This document shows, piece by piece, positions 1-8,545 of a stretch of 64,000 bases of DNA. Source of the stretch: Hymenobacter amundsenii (GTDB taxonomy: Bacteria > Bacteroidota > Bacteroidia > Cytophagales > Hymenobacteraceae); assembly GCF_002204745.1 (NCBI RefSeq), contig NZ_NIRR01000019.1:1-64000 (forward strand). The letters run 5' to 3'. The position numbers and the translations under genes are program-made. The notes below the pieces were generated by a model. It was given only the letters and a program-made list of their open reading frames with translations. It had not been told where the DNA came from and made no database searches. The stretch's first letter is position 1. Every line of letters begins with the position of its first letter.

Positions 1-44
1 GAGCAAAAAGTCCCTGCCGCTTCTGCGGCAGGGACTTTTTGCTC
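1..44. terminator. Bidirectional terminator hairpin
   Basis: Perfect inverted repeat: 20-bp arms (1-20 and 25-44) around a 4-nt loop. A-run on the left and T-run on the right, so it can terminate from both sides. It lies just beyond the 3' end of the cysteine desulfurase gene. Confidence 0.9.
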
Positions 45-104
45 TATGAAGGAGGGTTACGTCAGTTTTGCCTTACCATGATAGCACGACTCCCTGATTC
101 ACTT

Positions 105-1247
105 TTAGGCAGTCACCTTGCGGTACATTTTGGCGAGGTGCTCCACGGCGTAATCGACCTCCTCGGCGGTATTGTACTTGCTCATCGAGAAGCGGATGGT
201 TCCGCGGTCGGGGTCGCAGCCCAAGGCGCTAAGCACGTGGGAGCCCGCATTGGCCCCGCTGGTGCAGGCCGAACCGCCCGACACCGAGATGTGGTTGATG
301 TCGAGGTTGAAAAGCAGCATTTCGTTTAGTTCGGAAGGCGGCAGGCTCACACTCAGCACCGTGTACAGGCTCTGCCCCGTCTCCGCCGACGTCCCGTTAA
401 ACGCCACGCCCTCAATGTCAGCCTGCAGCTTCGTAATAAACCGGTCTTTGAGGCCCTGAATGTGCTGCTGGTGCTCGGCCATGCCCCGACAGGCAATTTC
501 GAGGGCCTTAGCCATTCCCACGATACCGTACACGTTTTCGGTGCCCGCCCGCTGGTTGCGCTCCTGCGAGCCCCCATAAATCAAGGCATCCACCGTCTGT
601 CCCGAGCGTCGGTAGAGGAAGCCAATACCTTTGGGCCCATGAAACTTGTGGGCCGAGCCCACCAAAAAGTCTACCGGCACTTGCTGTACGTCGTGCTTGT
701 AGTGGCCCATGGTCTGCACCGTATCGGTATGGAACACGGCCTGATGCTGCCGGCAGATTTCGCTGATGGCCGCAATATCGTTGAGGTTGCCGATTTCATT
801 GTTGGCATGCATCAGGCTCACAAACGTGCGCGGACTGCTGACCAGTAGTTCTTCTAGATGCTCCAGATCAAAGCGGCCTTGCTCATCGTGGCGCAGGTAG
901 CTCAGCTCCAGATCATCGGCCTTGGCCAGCGCCTGCATGGGGTGTAGCACCGCGTGGTGCTCCAGCTTGGAAGTGATGCCGTGCTGGAGGCTTAGTGTTC
1001 GCACGCTGCCAAACGCGGCATAGTTGTCCGCCTCGGTGCCGCAGGAAGTGAATACGATTTCGGCCGGCGCGGCATTAATGAGGTGGGCTATCGTTTTGCG
1101 CGCGTTTTCGATGGCCGCCCGTACCTTCCGCCCGTGGCCGTGGATGCTGCTAGGGTTGCCATAATGGTTCTGCAAAAAAGGCAGCATGGCATCCAGCACC
1201 TCGGGGTCCAGCGGCGTAGTAGCGGCGTTATCGAAATACACGTTCAT
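105..1247 (-). CDS. Cysteine desulfurase (NifS/IscS family)
   Basis: PLP-dependent enzyme of 380 aa that takes sulfur from L-cysteine, leaving alanine and an enzyme persulfide used for Fe-S clusters and tRNA thiolation. Seen: an N-terminal YFDNAATTP motif, the PLP-binding lysine in SAHKFHGPKG (K201) and the catalytic cysteine in SGGSACTSG (C328). Length is normal for the family. The start at MNVYFDN was chosen because an in-frame extension upstream to 1346 encodes low-complexity residues made from a 7-nt repeat array. It follows glmM on the same strand with about 120 bp between. No other isc/suf genes are visible, so the IscS versus NifS versus tRNA-thiolation role cannot be fixed. Confidence 0.93.
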   Translation of the reverse strand: MNVYFDNAATTPLDPEVLDAMLPFLQNHYGNPSSIHGHGRKVRAAIENARKTIAHLINAAPAEIVFTSCGTEADNYAAFGSVRTLSLQHGITSKLEHHAVLHPMQALAKADDLELSYLRHDEQGRFDLEHLEELLVSSPRTFVSLMHANNEIGNLNDIAAISEICRQHQAVFHTDTVQTMGHYKHDVQQVPVDFLVGSAHKFHGPKGIGFLYRRSGQTVDALIYGGSQERNQRAGTENVYGIVGMAKALEIACRGMAEHQQHIQGLKDRFITKLQADIEGVAFNGTSAETGQSLYTVLSVSLPPSELNEMLLFNLDINHISVSGGSACTSGANAGSHVLSALGCDPDRGTIRFSMSKYNTAEEVDYAVEHLAKMYRKVTA

Positions 1248-1254
1248 TTTGGAG

Positions 1255-1362
1255 AGCTGAGAGGTTAGATGCGAGAAGTGAGATGATAGAGCACACGGGG
1301 CAACTTGCCAACGGCCGGCAGATGCTGAGCCGCTCGTTCGTGTCACCTCTCACTTCTACTCC
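1255..1362. repeat. Inverted pair of 7-nt-period arrays
   Basis: Plus-strand positions 1255-1289 read as five consecutive heptads all ending in AG (for example AGGTTAG, AAGTGAG). Positions 1342-1362 read on the minus strand give three heptads of the same family, including an exact AAGTGAG. The core arms 1274-1283 and 1348-1357 are perfectly complementary. The pair fills the gap between glmM and the cysteine desulfurase gene. Confidence 0.7.
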
Positions 1363-1369
1363 AGCAAAA

Positions 1370-2758
1370 TTACTGATTGATAATTTCCTTGATGTCGCCG
1401 ATGATTTTGTTGGCCAAATGGTCGGCCGTGGCGTTGGATTCCGATTCGGCATAAATGCGGATGATGGGCTCGGTATTCGACTTGCGCAGGTGTACCCACT
1501 CCTTATCGAACTCGATTTTCACGCCATCGATGGTATTTACCGGCTGCTTGGCGTAGCGCTTCTCCATCTCGGCCAACACCATATCGGTATCGATGTCGGG
1601 CGTCAGCTCAATCTTGTTCTTCGAGATGAAGTAGTTCGGGTACGAAGCCCGCAGGCGCGTCATGGTCAGGCCAGATTGGGCCAGATGGCTCAGAAATAGC
1701 GCAATGCCCACCAGCGAATCACGTCCGTAATGCAGCTCGGGATAGATGATACCGCCGTTGCCCTCGCCACCAATGATGGCGTTGGTTTCCTTCATCTTAT
1801 TCACCACGTTCACCTCGCCCACAGCAGCGGCAGCGTATTGGCCCCCGTGCATTTCGGTTACGTCGCGCAAGGCGCGAGTGCTGCTCAGGTTGCTCACGGA
1901 ATTGCCGCCGCCGTTCTGGCCCAACACGTAATCGGCCACTGCTACCAGGGTGTATTCCTCCCCGAACATGGTGCCATCCTCGTTCACCAGAGCCAAGCGG
2001 TCCACGTCGGGGTCAACTACAATTCCCAGGTCGAAAGAGCCCTTTTCGAGCACCCGGGCAATTTCGCGCAGGTTTTCGGGAAGTGGCTCGGGATTGTGAG
2101 CGAAGTCGCCGGTAGGCTCGCAGAACAGCTTCTCAATGGCTTCAACGCCTAACTGCTCCAGTAGCATCGGCACGGCGAAGCCCCCGCAGGAGTTCACAGC
2201 ATCCACCACCACCCGGAAGTTCTTGGCCTTAATAGCCGCCTTATCAACCAACGGCAAGGCCAGAATAGCGTCGATGTGCTGCTGCAAAAACGAGTCGTCG
2301 GTGGTGTAGCTGCCCAGCTTGGTTACGGGGGCGAAGTCGAAGGCTTCGGAGTCGCCGAGGGCCAACACCTGCTTTCCGTCTTCATCCGAAATAAACTCGC
2401 CTTTGCTGTTGAGTAGCTTCAGCGCATTCCACTGCTTAGGGTTGTGCGAGGCCGTGAGAATGATACCGCCGCCGGCCTGCTTGGCGGGCACAGCCATTTC
2501 TACGGTGGGCGTGGTACTCAGGCCCAGGTCAATGACGTTAATGCCCAAGCCTTGCAGCGTAGCCGTTACCAGCCGGTTCACCATATCGCCCGAGATGCGG
2601 GCGTCGCGGCCAATAACGATGAGGTTGTTCTGGGTCTTGTCAAGCACCCAGGTCCCGAAGGCGGCGGCGTACTTCACAATATCGATGGGCGTCAGGCCGT
2701 CGCCGGCCGCGCCGCCAATGGTACCCCGGATGCCCGAGATGGATTTAATTAGAGCCAC
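1370..2758 (-). CDS. glmM: Phosphoglucosamine mutase (GlmM-type phosphohexomutase)
   Basis: Phosphohexomutase of 462 aa, predicted to interconvert glucosamine-6-P and glucosamine-1-P for UDP-GlcNAc, peptidoglycan and LPS synthesis. Seen: the phosphoserine loop LTASHNPKQWN (S104), the metal loop DPDVDRL near residue 245, a sugar-binding GGEGNGG loop and the C-terminal phosphate-binding RKSNTEPIIR. The sugar loop differs from the classic GEQSGH of proteobacterial GlmM, so phosphomannomutase/phosphoglucomutase activity is possible. Start: GTG at 2758, giving the family N-terminus (M)ALIKSISGIRGTIG; no ATG fits. A minus-strand TACTTTTG box at 2815-2808 is a plausible -7 element. Confidence 0.9.
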   Translation of the reverse strand: MALIKSISGIRGTIGGAAGDGLTPIDIVKYAAAFGTWVLDKTQNNLIVIGRDARISGDMVNRLVTATLQGLGINVIDLGLSTTPTVEMAVPAKQAGGGIILTASHNPKQWNALKLLNSKGEFISDEDGKQVLALGDSEAFDFAPVTKLGSYTTDDSFLQQHIDAILALPLVDKAAIKAKNFRVVVDAVNSCGGFAVPMLLEQLGVEAIEKLFCEPTGDFAHNPEPLPENLREIARVLEKGSFDLGIVVDPDVDRLALVNEDGTMFGEEYTLVAVADYVLGQNGGGNSVSNLSSTRALRDVTEMHGGQYAAAAVGEVNVVNKMKETNAIIGGEGNGGIIYPELHYGRDSLVGIALFLSHLAQSGLTMTRLRASYPNYFISKNKIELTPDIDTDMVLAEMEKRYAKQPVNTIDGVKIEFDKEWVHLRKSNTEPIIRIYAESESNATADHLANKIIGDIKEIINQ

Positions 2759-2807
2759 GATGAGGACTGGTAAAAAGTAGAAGGGCGAAATCACCCGCAA
2801 CAGGCTG

Positions 2808-2815
2808 CAAAAGTA
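2808..2815 (-). promoter_or_regulatory. -7 box (TACTTTTG) for glmM
   Basis: Matches the Bacteroidota -7 consensus TAnnTTTG on the minus strand, about 50 nt upstream of the glmM GTG start. No convincing -33 TTG at the usual spacing, so this is moderate evidence only. Confidence 0.45.
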
Positions 2816-2914
2816 GCCAACCTAAGCTGGTTTCCTTACGCAGTAAACCAGCTTGCCAGCTGAAGCAATCCGCAATCTTGCTTTAGTCAGGTTCCTTCCC
2901 ATTACCCGTTACTG

Positions 2915-2922
2915 TATATTTG
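2915..2922 (+). promoter_or_regulatory. -7 box (TATATTTG) for mazG, next to the start codon
   Basis: Perfect TAnnTTTG ending 5 nt before the mazG ATG at 2928. If used, transcription would start at or within a few nt of the start codon. No clear -33 TTG at the expected distance. Confidence 0.5.
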
Positions 2923-2927
2923 GCCTG

Positions 2928-3767
2928 ATGGAAACCACCGCTACCACCCGCCGAACTGAACAGTTAGCTGCCTTCGGCCGCCTGCTCGACGTACTTGACC
3001 GCCTGCGGGCCGAATGCCCCTGGGACCGGAAACAGACCTTCGAAAGCCTGCGCCATCTTACCATCGAGGAAACCTACGAGCTCAGCGACGCCATCATCCG
3101 TCACGACCTGCCCGATCTGCAAAAAGAGCTGGGCGACGTGATGTTGCACCTGACGTTTTACGCCAAAATTGCCAGCGAGCAAGGCGCGTTCGATATCGCC
3201 GACGTACTAAATGCCCAGTGTGAGAAGCTTATTTTTCGCCACCCCCACATTTACGGCGACGTGCAAGCTGACACCGAGGACGAGGTGAAACGCAACTGGG
3301 AGCAACTTAAACTGCGCGAAAAAGGCAACTCCTCGGTTCTGGGTGGCGTACCTGCTTCACTACCGGCCCTCATTAAGGCAATGCGCATTCAGGAAAAAGC
3401 CCGGGGCGCAGGCTTCGATTGGGACCAACCCGAGCAGGTATGGGCGAAAGTGCAGGAGGAGCTGGCCGAGTTTGGGGCCGAATTCAACCAGCCGCCACCT
3501 ACAACCGCCGCCAACGATGAAGAGCGCGCTGAACGGGCCGCTGCTGAATTCGGCGACCTGCTCTTTTCCCTCATCAACTTTGCCCGGCACGCCAACATCA
3601 ACCCGGAGGAAGCATTGGAGCGCACAAACCGTAAGTTCATTGGGCGTTTTCAGTACCTTGAAACGCGGGCGGCCCAGGATGGTCACCAATTATCCGATCT
3701 AACGTTGGCACAGATGGACGTTTATTGGGAAGAAGCCAAACGCATCGGAGCCTCCAAAATCAACTGA
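2928..3767 (+). CDS. mazG: Nucleoside triphosphate pyrophosphohydrolase MazG
   Basis: House-cleaning enzyme of 279 aa that hydrolyses (d)NTPs to NMP and pyrophosphate. Seen: two MazG-type domains. The first has CPWDRKQT (about 30-37), LTIEETYEL and ELGDVMLHL; the second has EFGDLLFSLINFARH. These E/ExxE/ExxD residues are the Mg-binding signature. Start at METTATT: upstream in-frame codons would require a TTG start and overlap the promoter. Divergent from glmM and followed by a strong terminator at 3803. Confidence 0.93.
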   Translation: METTATTRRTEQLAAFGRLLDVLDRLRAECPWDRKQTFESLRHLTIEETYELSDAIIRHDLPDLQKELGDVMLHLTFYAKIASEQGAFDIADVLNAQCEKLIFRHPHIYGDVQADTEDEVKRNWEQLKLREKGNSSVLGGVPASLPALIKAMRIQEKARGAGFDWDQPEQVWAKVQEELAEFGAEFNQPPPTTAANDEERAERAAAEFGDLLFSLINFARHANINPEEALERTNRKFIGRFQYLETRAAQDGHQLSDLTLAQMDVYWEEAKRIGASKIN

Positions 3768-3802
3768 TTTTTTCGAAGAAACCGCTTTTTTTTGCGGTTA
3801 CT

Positions 3803-3836
3803 ATGGGTTTAAAGCGTTTAAACCCATTTTTCTTTT
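3803..3836 (+). terminator. mazG terminator
   Basis: Perfect 11-bp stem (3803-3813/3817-3827) with a 3-nt loop, followed by a T-rich run to 3836. A second small hairpin with a T9 loop precedes it at about 3780-3798. Confidence 0.88.
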
Positions 3837-3866
3837 GGTAGCAGTCAGCTTTTTTAACTAGGTTTG
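3834..3866 (+). promoter_or_regulatory. Bacteroidota-type promoter for the exbB operon
   Basis: A -33 TTTG (3834-3837), 21-nt spacer and -7 TAGGTTTG (3859-3866) match the Bacteroidota sigma-factor consensus. The -33 element overlaps the T-run of the mazG terminator. It predicts a 5' leader of about 180 nt before exbB; I see no riboswitch fold in that leader. Confidence 0.65.
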
Positions 3867-4048
3867 CCAAGGTTAGTCTAGTTTTCGCCGGCTTTTTTCG
3901 CTTCCACATCAACCTGTACTACTCCGGCCCCGGTGTCGGCAGCGTGCAGGAAAACAAGAAAAGTCAGAATATCAGACCCACCACTTCTTTCATTTTTTTT
4001 TTACAACTGCTCAACCTTTCACCAACAACCCACTAATTCTCCGGACCA

Positions 4049-4951
4049 ATGGAACAAAAGAATGCTATGAATAAGCCCGCGGCCCGGCCCGCCGCTGCTG
4101 TTGCTGCGCCAAAAGGCGAATCCCGCGGCAGTGGCTCATCCGCTTTTGCCGTTATTGCCATCATCTCGGCATTCGTTGTGAGCGTGTTGCTCTTCATTTT
4201 TGTATTTGGTGACGGTAGCCACTTCCAAGGTGGCAACAACGAAAACAACCCCATCGCGGGCGACTACTTCGGTGTAGTGTACAAAGGTGGTCCGGTAGTA
4301 CCGGTCCTGATGACCATGTTCCTGCTCGTTCTCATCTTCTCGATTGAGCGGGCCCTGACCCTGAGCCGCGCTAAAGGCTCGAAGAGCATCGAATCGTTTG
4401 TTCGTAACGTCCGTCAAAAGCTGAACGTGAATGACATCACGGGTGCTATTGCCGCCTGCGACCAGCAGAAAGGTTCGGTAGCTAACGTTGTTCGCGCCGG
4501 TCTGGTGAAATACCAGGAGATGTCGCGCGACCGTTACCTGGAGAAAGACCAGAAAGTATTGGCTATCCAGAAGGAAATCGAGGAATCGACTGCTTTGGAG
4601 CTGCCGATGCTGGAGAAAAACCTCGTTATCATCTCTACCTTGGCTTCTATTGCCACGCTGGTAGGTCTGATTGGTACGGTACTGGGTATGATCAAGGCCT
4701 TCTCGGCTCTGGCCCAGGGTGGTGCTCCTGACGCAGTTGGCTTGGCCAACGGTATTTCGGAAGCCCTCATCAACACGGCCCTCGGTATTACCGGTTCGGC
4801 CCTGGCTATCGTTGCCTACAACTTTTTCACCAGCAAAATTGACGAGCTGACCTACAGCATCGACGAAGCTGGCTTCAGCATCATTCAGACCTTCTCGGCC
4901 CAGCACGGCGCAACCGACCACTCGGCCCCGGTTACCACGACCACCATCTAG
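4049..4951 (+). CDS. exbB: MotA/TolQ/ExbB proton-channel protein
   Basis: Inner-membrane protein of 300 aa forming, with ExbD, the proton-driven motor that powers TonB. Seen: a polar Ala/Pro-rich N-terminus, TM segments at about 33-54, 84-104, 192-220 and 240-262, and channel threonines in GTVLGM (T210) and INTALG (T243) typical of the family. The extra N-terminal TM and the loop before the second TM are a Bacteroidota feature. First gene of exbB-exbD-exbD-tonB, 68 bp before exbD. Confidence 0.93.
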   Translation: MEQKNAMNKPAARPAAAVAAPKGESRGSGSSAFAVIAIISAFVVSVLLFIFVFGDGSHFQGGNNENNPIAGDYFGVVYKGGPVVPVLMTMFLLVLIFSIERALTLSRAKGSKSIESFVRNVRQKLNVNDITGAIAACDQQKGSVANVVRAGLVKYQEMSRDRYLEKDQKVLAIQKEIEESTALELPMLEKNLVIISTLASIATLVGLIGTVLGMIKAFSALAQGGAPDAVGLANGISEALINTALGITGSALAIVAYNFFTSKIDELTYSIDEAGFSIIQTFSAQHGATDHSAPVTTTTI

Positions 4952-5019
4952 TTTTAGCGCCTTGCGCACTAAAACCGTGAGTTGTTCGTTTCTGAATCAC
5001 GCGTTTAATTACACCAGCA

Positions 5020-5646
5020 ATGCCTAAAGTAAAGCCTCACAGAACATCGCCGTCGTTGGATATGACTCCGATGGTAGACCTGGCCTTCCTGCTGGTGACT
5101 TTCTTCATGCTCACCACCAAGTTTGCCCCGGAAGAGGCCGTAGTGGTGGAAACGCCTTCCTCGACTTCCGAAATCCGGCTGCCCGATGCCCACGTGGTAA
5201 CGGTTGCTATTGATAAGGACAAGCGTATATTCTTTGGTATCGGCGACGATGAAATCAAAGATGAGGTGCTTAAGCAGGTAGGCGCTAAGTATGGCATCAG
5301 CTTTACGCCTAAGCAGGTGCAGGCTTTTCGCGGTGCAGGTGCCAGCTTTGGTACTCCCATCGAGAAGCTGCCCGCTTTGCTTAACCTCGACCCCGAGAAG
5401 CGCAAGGAGGTAACCCAGGACGGTATTCCGGCCGACTCGACCAACAACCAGCTCATGGAGTGGGTAGTAACGGCCCGGTCGCTTAGCCAGAAGCAGTTCA
5501 ACGCGGCTCCGTATATCGCCATTAAGGGCGATGGACAAGCCGATGTGCCGACGGTGAAGAAAGTCATCAAACTGATGCAGGAGAAGAACATTAACCGGTT
5601 CAATCTCATTACCGACCTCGAAACCAAACCGGTGGCCGGTAAGTAA
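5020..5646 (+). CDS. exbD: ExbD-family biopolymer transport protein (long form)
   Basis: 208-aa single-pass inner-membrane subunit of the ExbB-ExbD motor. Seen: the signature DMTPMVDLAFLLVTFFM with the proton-carrying Asp (D20) at the membrane edge, then a large periplasmic domain. It is longer than a classic ExbD of about 140 aa because of an inserted region around residues 70-150. It shares the TM signature with the next gene, so the motor may contain two ExbD types. Confidence 0.92.
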   Translation: MPKVKPHRTSPSLDMTPMVDLAFLLVTFFMLTTKFAPEEAVVVETPSSTSEIRLPDAHVVTVAIDKDKRIFFGIGDDEIKDEVLKQVGAKYGISFTPKQVQAFRGAGASFGTPIEKLPALLNLDPEKRKEVTQDGIPADSTNNQLMEWVVTARSLSQKQFNAAPYIAIKGDGQADVPTVKKVIKLMQEKNINRFNLITDLETKPVAGK

Positions 5647-5660
5647 CCCGCACAGAGACC

Positions 5661-6182
5661 ATGGCAGAAATACAACAAAATAGCGGCGGCGGCGGAAAAG
5701 GCGGCAAAAAGCGGGCGAAAAAGATGTCGACCAAAATCGATATGACCCCGATGGTTGACCTTGCCTTCCTGCTGCTGACCTTCTTCATGCTCACGACCAC
5801 CTTCAGCAAACCCACCGTGATGCAAGTCACGATGCCGGTGAAGCCGAAGGACAAAACCGAACAGTCGGAGATCAAAGCATCCAATGCTTTCACCATTCTG
5901 CTCGGGGAGAACAACAAGGTTTATTATTACGACGGCCTACTATCGGCTGACACCAAGCCGGAACTGAAGCTGTCGAGCTACGATGCGAATGGCATCCGCA
6001 AGGAGCTACTCTCGCGCCGTAGCAATAAAGACCTTGTCGTGCTGATTAAGCCGGACGACAAGTCCAACTACAAAAACATGGTCGACATCCTCGACGAAAT
6101 GAACATCACCGACCAGCGTAAATACGCCTTGGTGGATATTTCGAAGGCCGATGTAGACCTGATTAAATCCTCTGAATTATGA
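5661..6182 (+). CDS. exbD: ExbD-family biopolymer transport protein (second copy)
   Basis: 173 aa. Gly/Lys-rich cytoplasmic head (about 9-22), TM signature IDMTPMVDLAFLLLTFFM with Asp D33, then the periplasmic ExbD fold. Fourteen nt after the first exbD; its stop overlaps the start of tonB by 4 nt, suggesting translational coupling. The two ExbDs are nearly identical in the TM but diverge outside it, consistent with distinct partners. Confidence 0.93.
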   Translation: MAEIQQNSGGGGKGGKKRAKKMSTKIDMTPMVDLAFLLLTFFMLTTTFSKPTVMQVTMPVKPKDKTEQSEIKASNAFTILLGENNKVYYYDGLLSADTKPELKLSSYDANGIRKELLSRRSNKDLVVLIKPDDKSNYKNMVDILDEMNITDQRKYALVDISKADVDLIKSSEL

Positions 6183-7009
6183 TGGACAACGCACAGTTGG
6201 CCAACGCTTCGCTCGACGACATCGTCTTCGAGGGGCGTAATAAGGCCTACGGGGCTTATCTAATTCGGCGGGTATACGGCAAGCACGTAACTCGGGCAGT
6301 TCTGATTTCTATTGCCATTTTCGCTCTTCTGGTTGCGTTCCCACTTGTGGCGCGCATGCTGAAGAAAGACGAAGTGGTAGTGGAGGATCAGATGCTCAAG
6401 ATCAACGAGCTGATGGAAGCCCCGCCATTGGATAAGGTAGCCCCTCCTCCGCCCCCGCCACCACCACCGGAGGCCCCGCCACCGCCACCACCGAAGCTCT
6501 CCACCATCAAGTTCACTCCACCCGTCGTGAAAAAGGACGAGGAGGTACGGAAGGAAGAAATTCCTGACCAGAAGGAGTTGGAGGAGAAAACGGTAGCTGC
6601 CGTGACGATTAAGGGCAATACTGACAACCCTGCCGACCTGAAAGGGCTGGAGCCCGGTGAGGGCACCAAGGCAGTGGAAGAAGTGGTGAAAGCAACGCCT
6701 TATACCTATGTGGAGCAGATGCCGGTTTTCCCCGGCGGACAGGAAGCATTGCTCAAGTACATTGGTAGCAATATCAAATACCCGGCAATGGCTTTGCGCA
6801 ACCAGGTAGAAGGCCGCGTGTTTATCAAGTTCGTAGTGGGCCCCGATGGGTCGGTTTCGAATGTGGAAGTGCAGAAAGGTATTGGTGCCGGTTGCGACGA
6901 AGAGTCGGTCCGGGTTATCAAGAACCTGCCACGCTTCACGCCTGGTAAGCAGAATGGTCGGGCAGTATCCGTGTACTTCACGGTTCCCGTAACCTTCGCC
7001 ATCAAGTAA
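6179..7009 (+). CDS. tonB: TonB energy-transducing protein
   Basis: 276 aa. Seen: a cytoplasmic N-terminal motif SLDDIVFEGRNKAYGAY, one TM at about 39-58, a Pro-rich stretch at 82-106 that would span the periplasm, and a C-terminal TonB domain (about 180-276) with VEQMPVFPGGQEAL and YPAMALRNQVEGRV. It transmits proton-motive energy from ExbBD to TonB-dependent outer-membrane transporters. The start overlaps exbD; ATG codons at 6179 and 6182 are both possible. Followed by a terminator at 7043. Confidence 0.94.
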   Translation: MMDNAQLANASLDDIVFEGRNKAYGAYLIRRVYGKHVTRAVLISIAIFALLVAFPLVARMLKKDEVVVEDQMLKINELMEAPPLDKVAPPPPPPPPPEAPPPPPPKLSTIKFTPPVVKKDEEVRKEEIPDQKELEEKTVAAVTIKGNTDNPADLKGLEPGEGTKAVEEVVKATPYTYVEQMPVFPGGQEALLKYIGSNIKYPAMALRNQVEGRVFIKFVVGPDGSVSNVEVQKGIGAGCDEESVRVIKNLPRFTPGKQNGRAVSVYFTVPVTFAIK

Positions 7010-7042
7010 ATACCAGTTGGCCGATTTATTTTGGCTCACTGT

Positions 7043-7085
7043 AAACCCCGAATCAGACGCCCGTCTGGTTCGGGGTTTTATTTTG
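7043..7085 (+). terminator. Terminator after first tonB
   Basis: 17-bp stem (7043-7059/7062-7078) with a single G-T wobble, followed by T-rich sequence. It separates the exbB-tonB transcript from the second tonB. Confidence 0.87.
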
Positions 7086-7236
7086 CGGTTTGAGGAAAGA
7101 AAATATAGTAGGCGTGCATACTACCGACCACGCTAAAAGCGTTGATACCCTGAAAGCCAGCGGGTAGGAGAAAGAGTGAGGGTAGCAGGGGCTTGGTAAG
7201 CGAACCGTATTTCCGTTCACCTTAACCCCATATACC

Positions 7237-8073
7237 ATGACCACTACCGCTCCCATCTCCCTGCCTTCCCTCGATGATATCGTCTTCGAGGGGCGTAACA
7301 AAGCTTACGGAGCCTACGCCCTGCGCCAGCTCTATGGCCGTCATGTGCTTAAAGCCATTGGACTAGCTGGTGCCTTGCTTCTGTTGCTGGTTGCCTTACC
7401 TATCGTTGTTCGTACGCTGTGGCCGCCGCTGGTGGTAGCGGTGCCCATCGTACCCGACGGGCCGTATGTCATCATTATGCCACCGCCTACCTTCGTGCAG
7501 CCCCCGGTAACGCCGCCGCCCGCTAGCCAAGCGACCATCAGCCTGCGCACTAATGTTGATGATCTACCCCCTAAAGTGGTAAAAGATGAGTTGGTAGAAC
7601 CTAAGCCAGAGCAGCCGGTAGTGGCTCCGCCCGCCGTTGATGGCCCAGTAGCACGAGGCGACATCAACCTCGACGGCACCGGTGGCCTCAGCACCACGTT
7701 AGGACCGAATAAGGGTGGCAACGACACAGCCGCCAGTTCGGCAGCCTCTACCGTAAGCAAGCCTTTCGCTTATGTGGAAGTGATGCCCGAATTCATGGGA
7801 GGCAACGCGGCTATGATGCAGTACCTGCAGCGCCACCTCAAGTACCCAACTCAGGCGCTAAAGGCTGGCGTGGAGGGCCGCGTATACATTGCTTTCACCG
7901 TAAACCCCGATGGCGCTATCAGTGATGTGGAAGTGCTCAAGGGCTTAGGCTATGGCACCGATGAGGAAGCCAGCCGGGTTATTCGCCAGATGCCGAACTG
8001 GAAACCCGGCTACCAGAACCACCGCGCCGTACCGGTGCGCTACAACCTGCCCATCACCTTTCACTATCAGTAA
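7237..8073 (+). CDS. tonB: Second TonB-family protein
   Basis: 278-aa paralogue of the upstream gene: same N-terminal SLDDIVFEGRNKAYGAY motif, TM at about 40-60, a shorter Pro/Val linker (85-105) and a C-terminal TonB domain with VEVMPEFMGGNAAM and YPTQALKAGVEGRVY. It has its own terminators on both sides, so is probably transcribed alone. Likely a tandem duplication that lets one motor serve a different set of outer-membrane receptors; that role is inferred. Confidence 0.92.
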   Translation: MTTTAPISLPSLDDIVFEGRNKAYGAYALRQLYGRHVLKAIGLAGALLLLLVALPIVVRTLWPPLVVAVPIVPDGPYVIIMPPPTFVQPPVTPPPASQATISLRTNVDDLPPKVVKDELVEPKPEQPVVAPPAVDGPVARGDINLDGTGGLSTTLGPNKGGNDTAASSAASTVSKPFAYVEVMPEFMGGNAAMMQYLQRHLKYPTQALKAGVEGRVYIAFTVNPDGAISDVEVLKGLGYGTDEEASRVIRQMPNWKPGYQNHRAVPVRYNLPITFHYQ

Positions 8074-8126
8074 CCCTTTCCAACTAGCCTTTTTCGGCCA
8101 GACAGCCGTATCTTAAGCTACCTTTC

Positions 8127-8171
8127 GTCAGCCAATGACCGGGGCAAACCGGCCATTGGCTGACTTTTTTT
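8127..8171 (+). terminator. Terminator after second tonB
   Basis: 11-bp perfect stem (8127-8137/8154-8164), 16-nt loop, then a run of seven T. Confidence 0.88.
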
Positions 8172-8281
8172 ACGCATTTCCGTTCAGCTTACTAGCACCG
8201 CGAACCCTTCCGCCAATTCGTGCCTGAACAAAAACGCGCTATTTTTACGTTAGCCGACCCTACTGCCTTTTTCGCTTCTCT

Positions 8282-8545
8282 ATGCCCGACCTCCCTCCTA
8301 CCCACGAACGATTGGGCCAGCCTAACCGCCAGCCCGGCCTAATTCGCTACTTCACCCTGTTTATGTCAGTGCTGTATGTGGTGTTGGGCATCTACCTCTG
8401 GTTTGTGCCGGCTGGTACGCTGTCGTTGGGCGAAACGCCGCGCCAACTGCTGGCAGCCGTCTTCGTATTTTACGGAATCATTAGATTTGTTCGCACCTAC
8501 CAATTACACTTCAGCAAGAACCGAGATGAAGATGATGCGCGCTAA
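8282..8545 (+). CDS. Small two-TM membrane protein
   Basis: 87 aa, function unknown. Polar N-terminus (1-20), two hydrophobic helices (about 22-43 and 54-70), and a charged C-terminus ending in acidic residues. Its last 20 nt overlap the start of the PstS-like lipoprotein gene in another frame, implying coupled translation. A near-consensus -7 box (TATTTTTA at 8240-8247) lies upstream. Such small proteins recur beside this lipoprotein in Bacteroidota ExbB/TonB loci as far as I recall. Confidence 0.75.
   Translation: MPDLPPTHERLGQPNRQPGLIRYFTLFMSVLYVVLGIYLWFVPAGTLSLGETPRQLLAAVFVFYGIIRFVRTYQLHFSKNRDEDDAR

Noticed and set aside
3867..4048. Riboswitch in the exbB leader
   Set aside because: I see no conserved fold; only T-rich stretches and a promoter.
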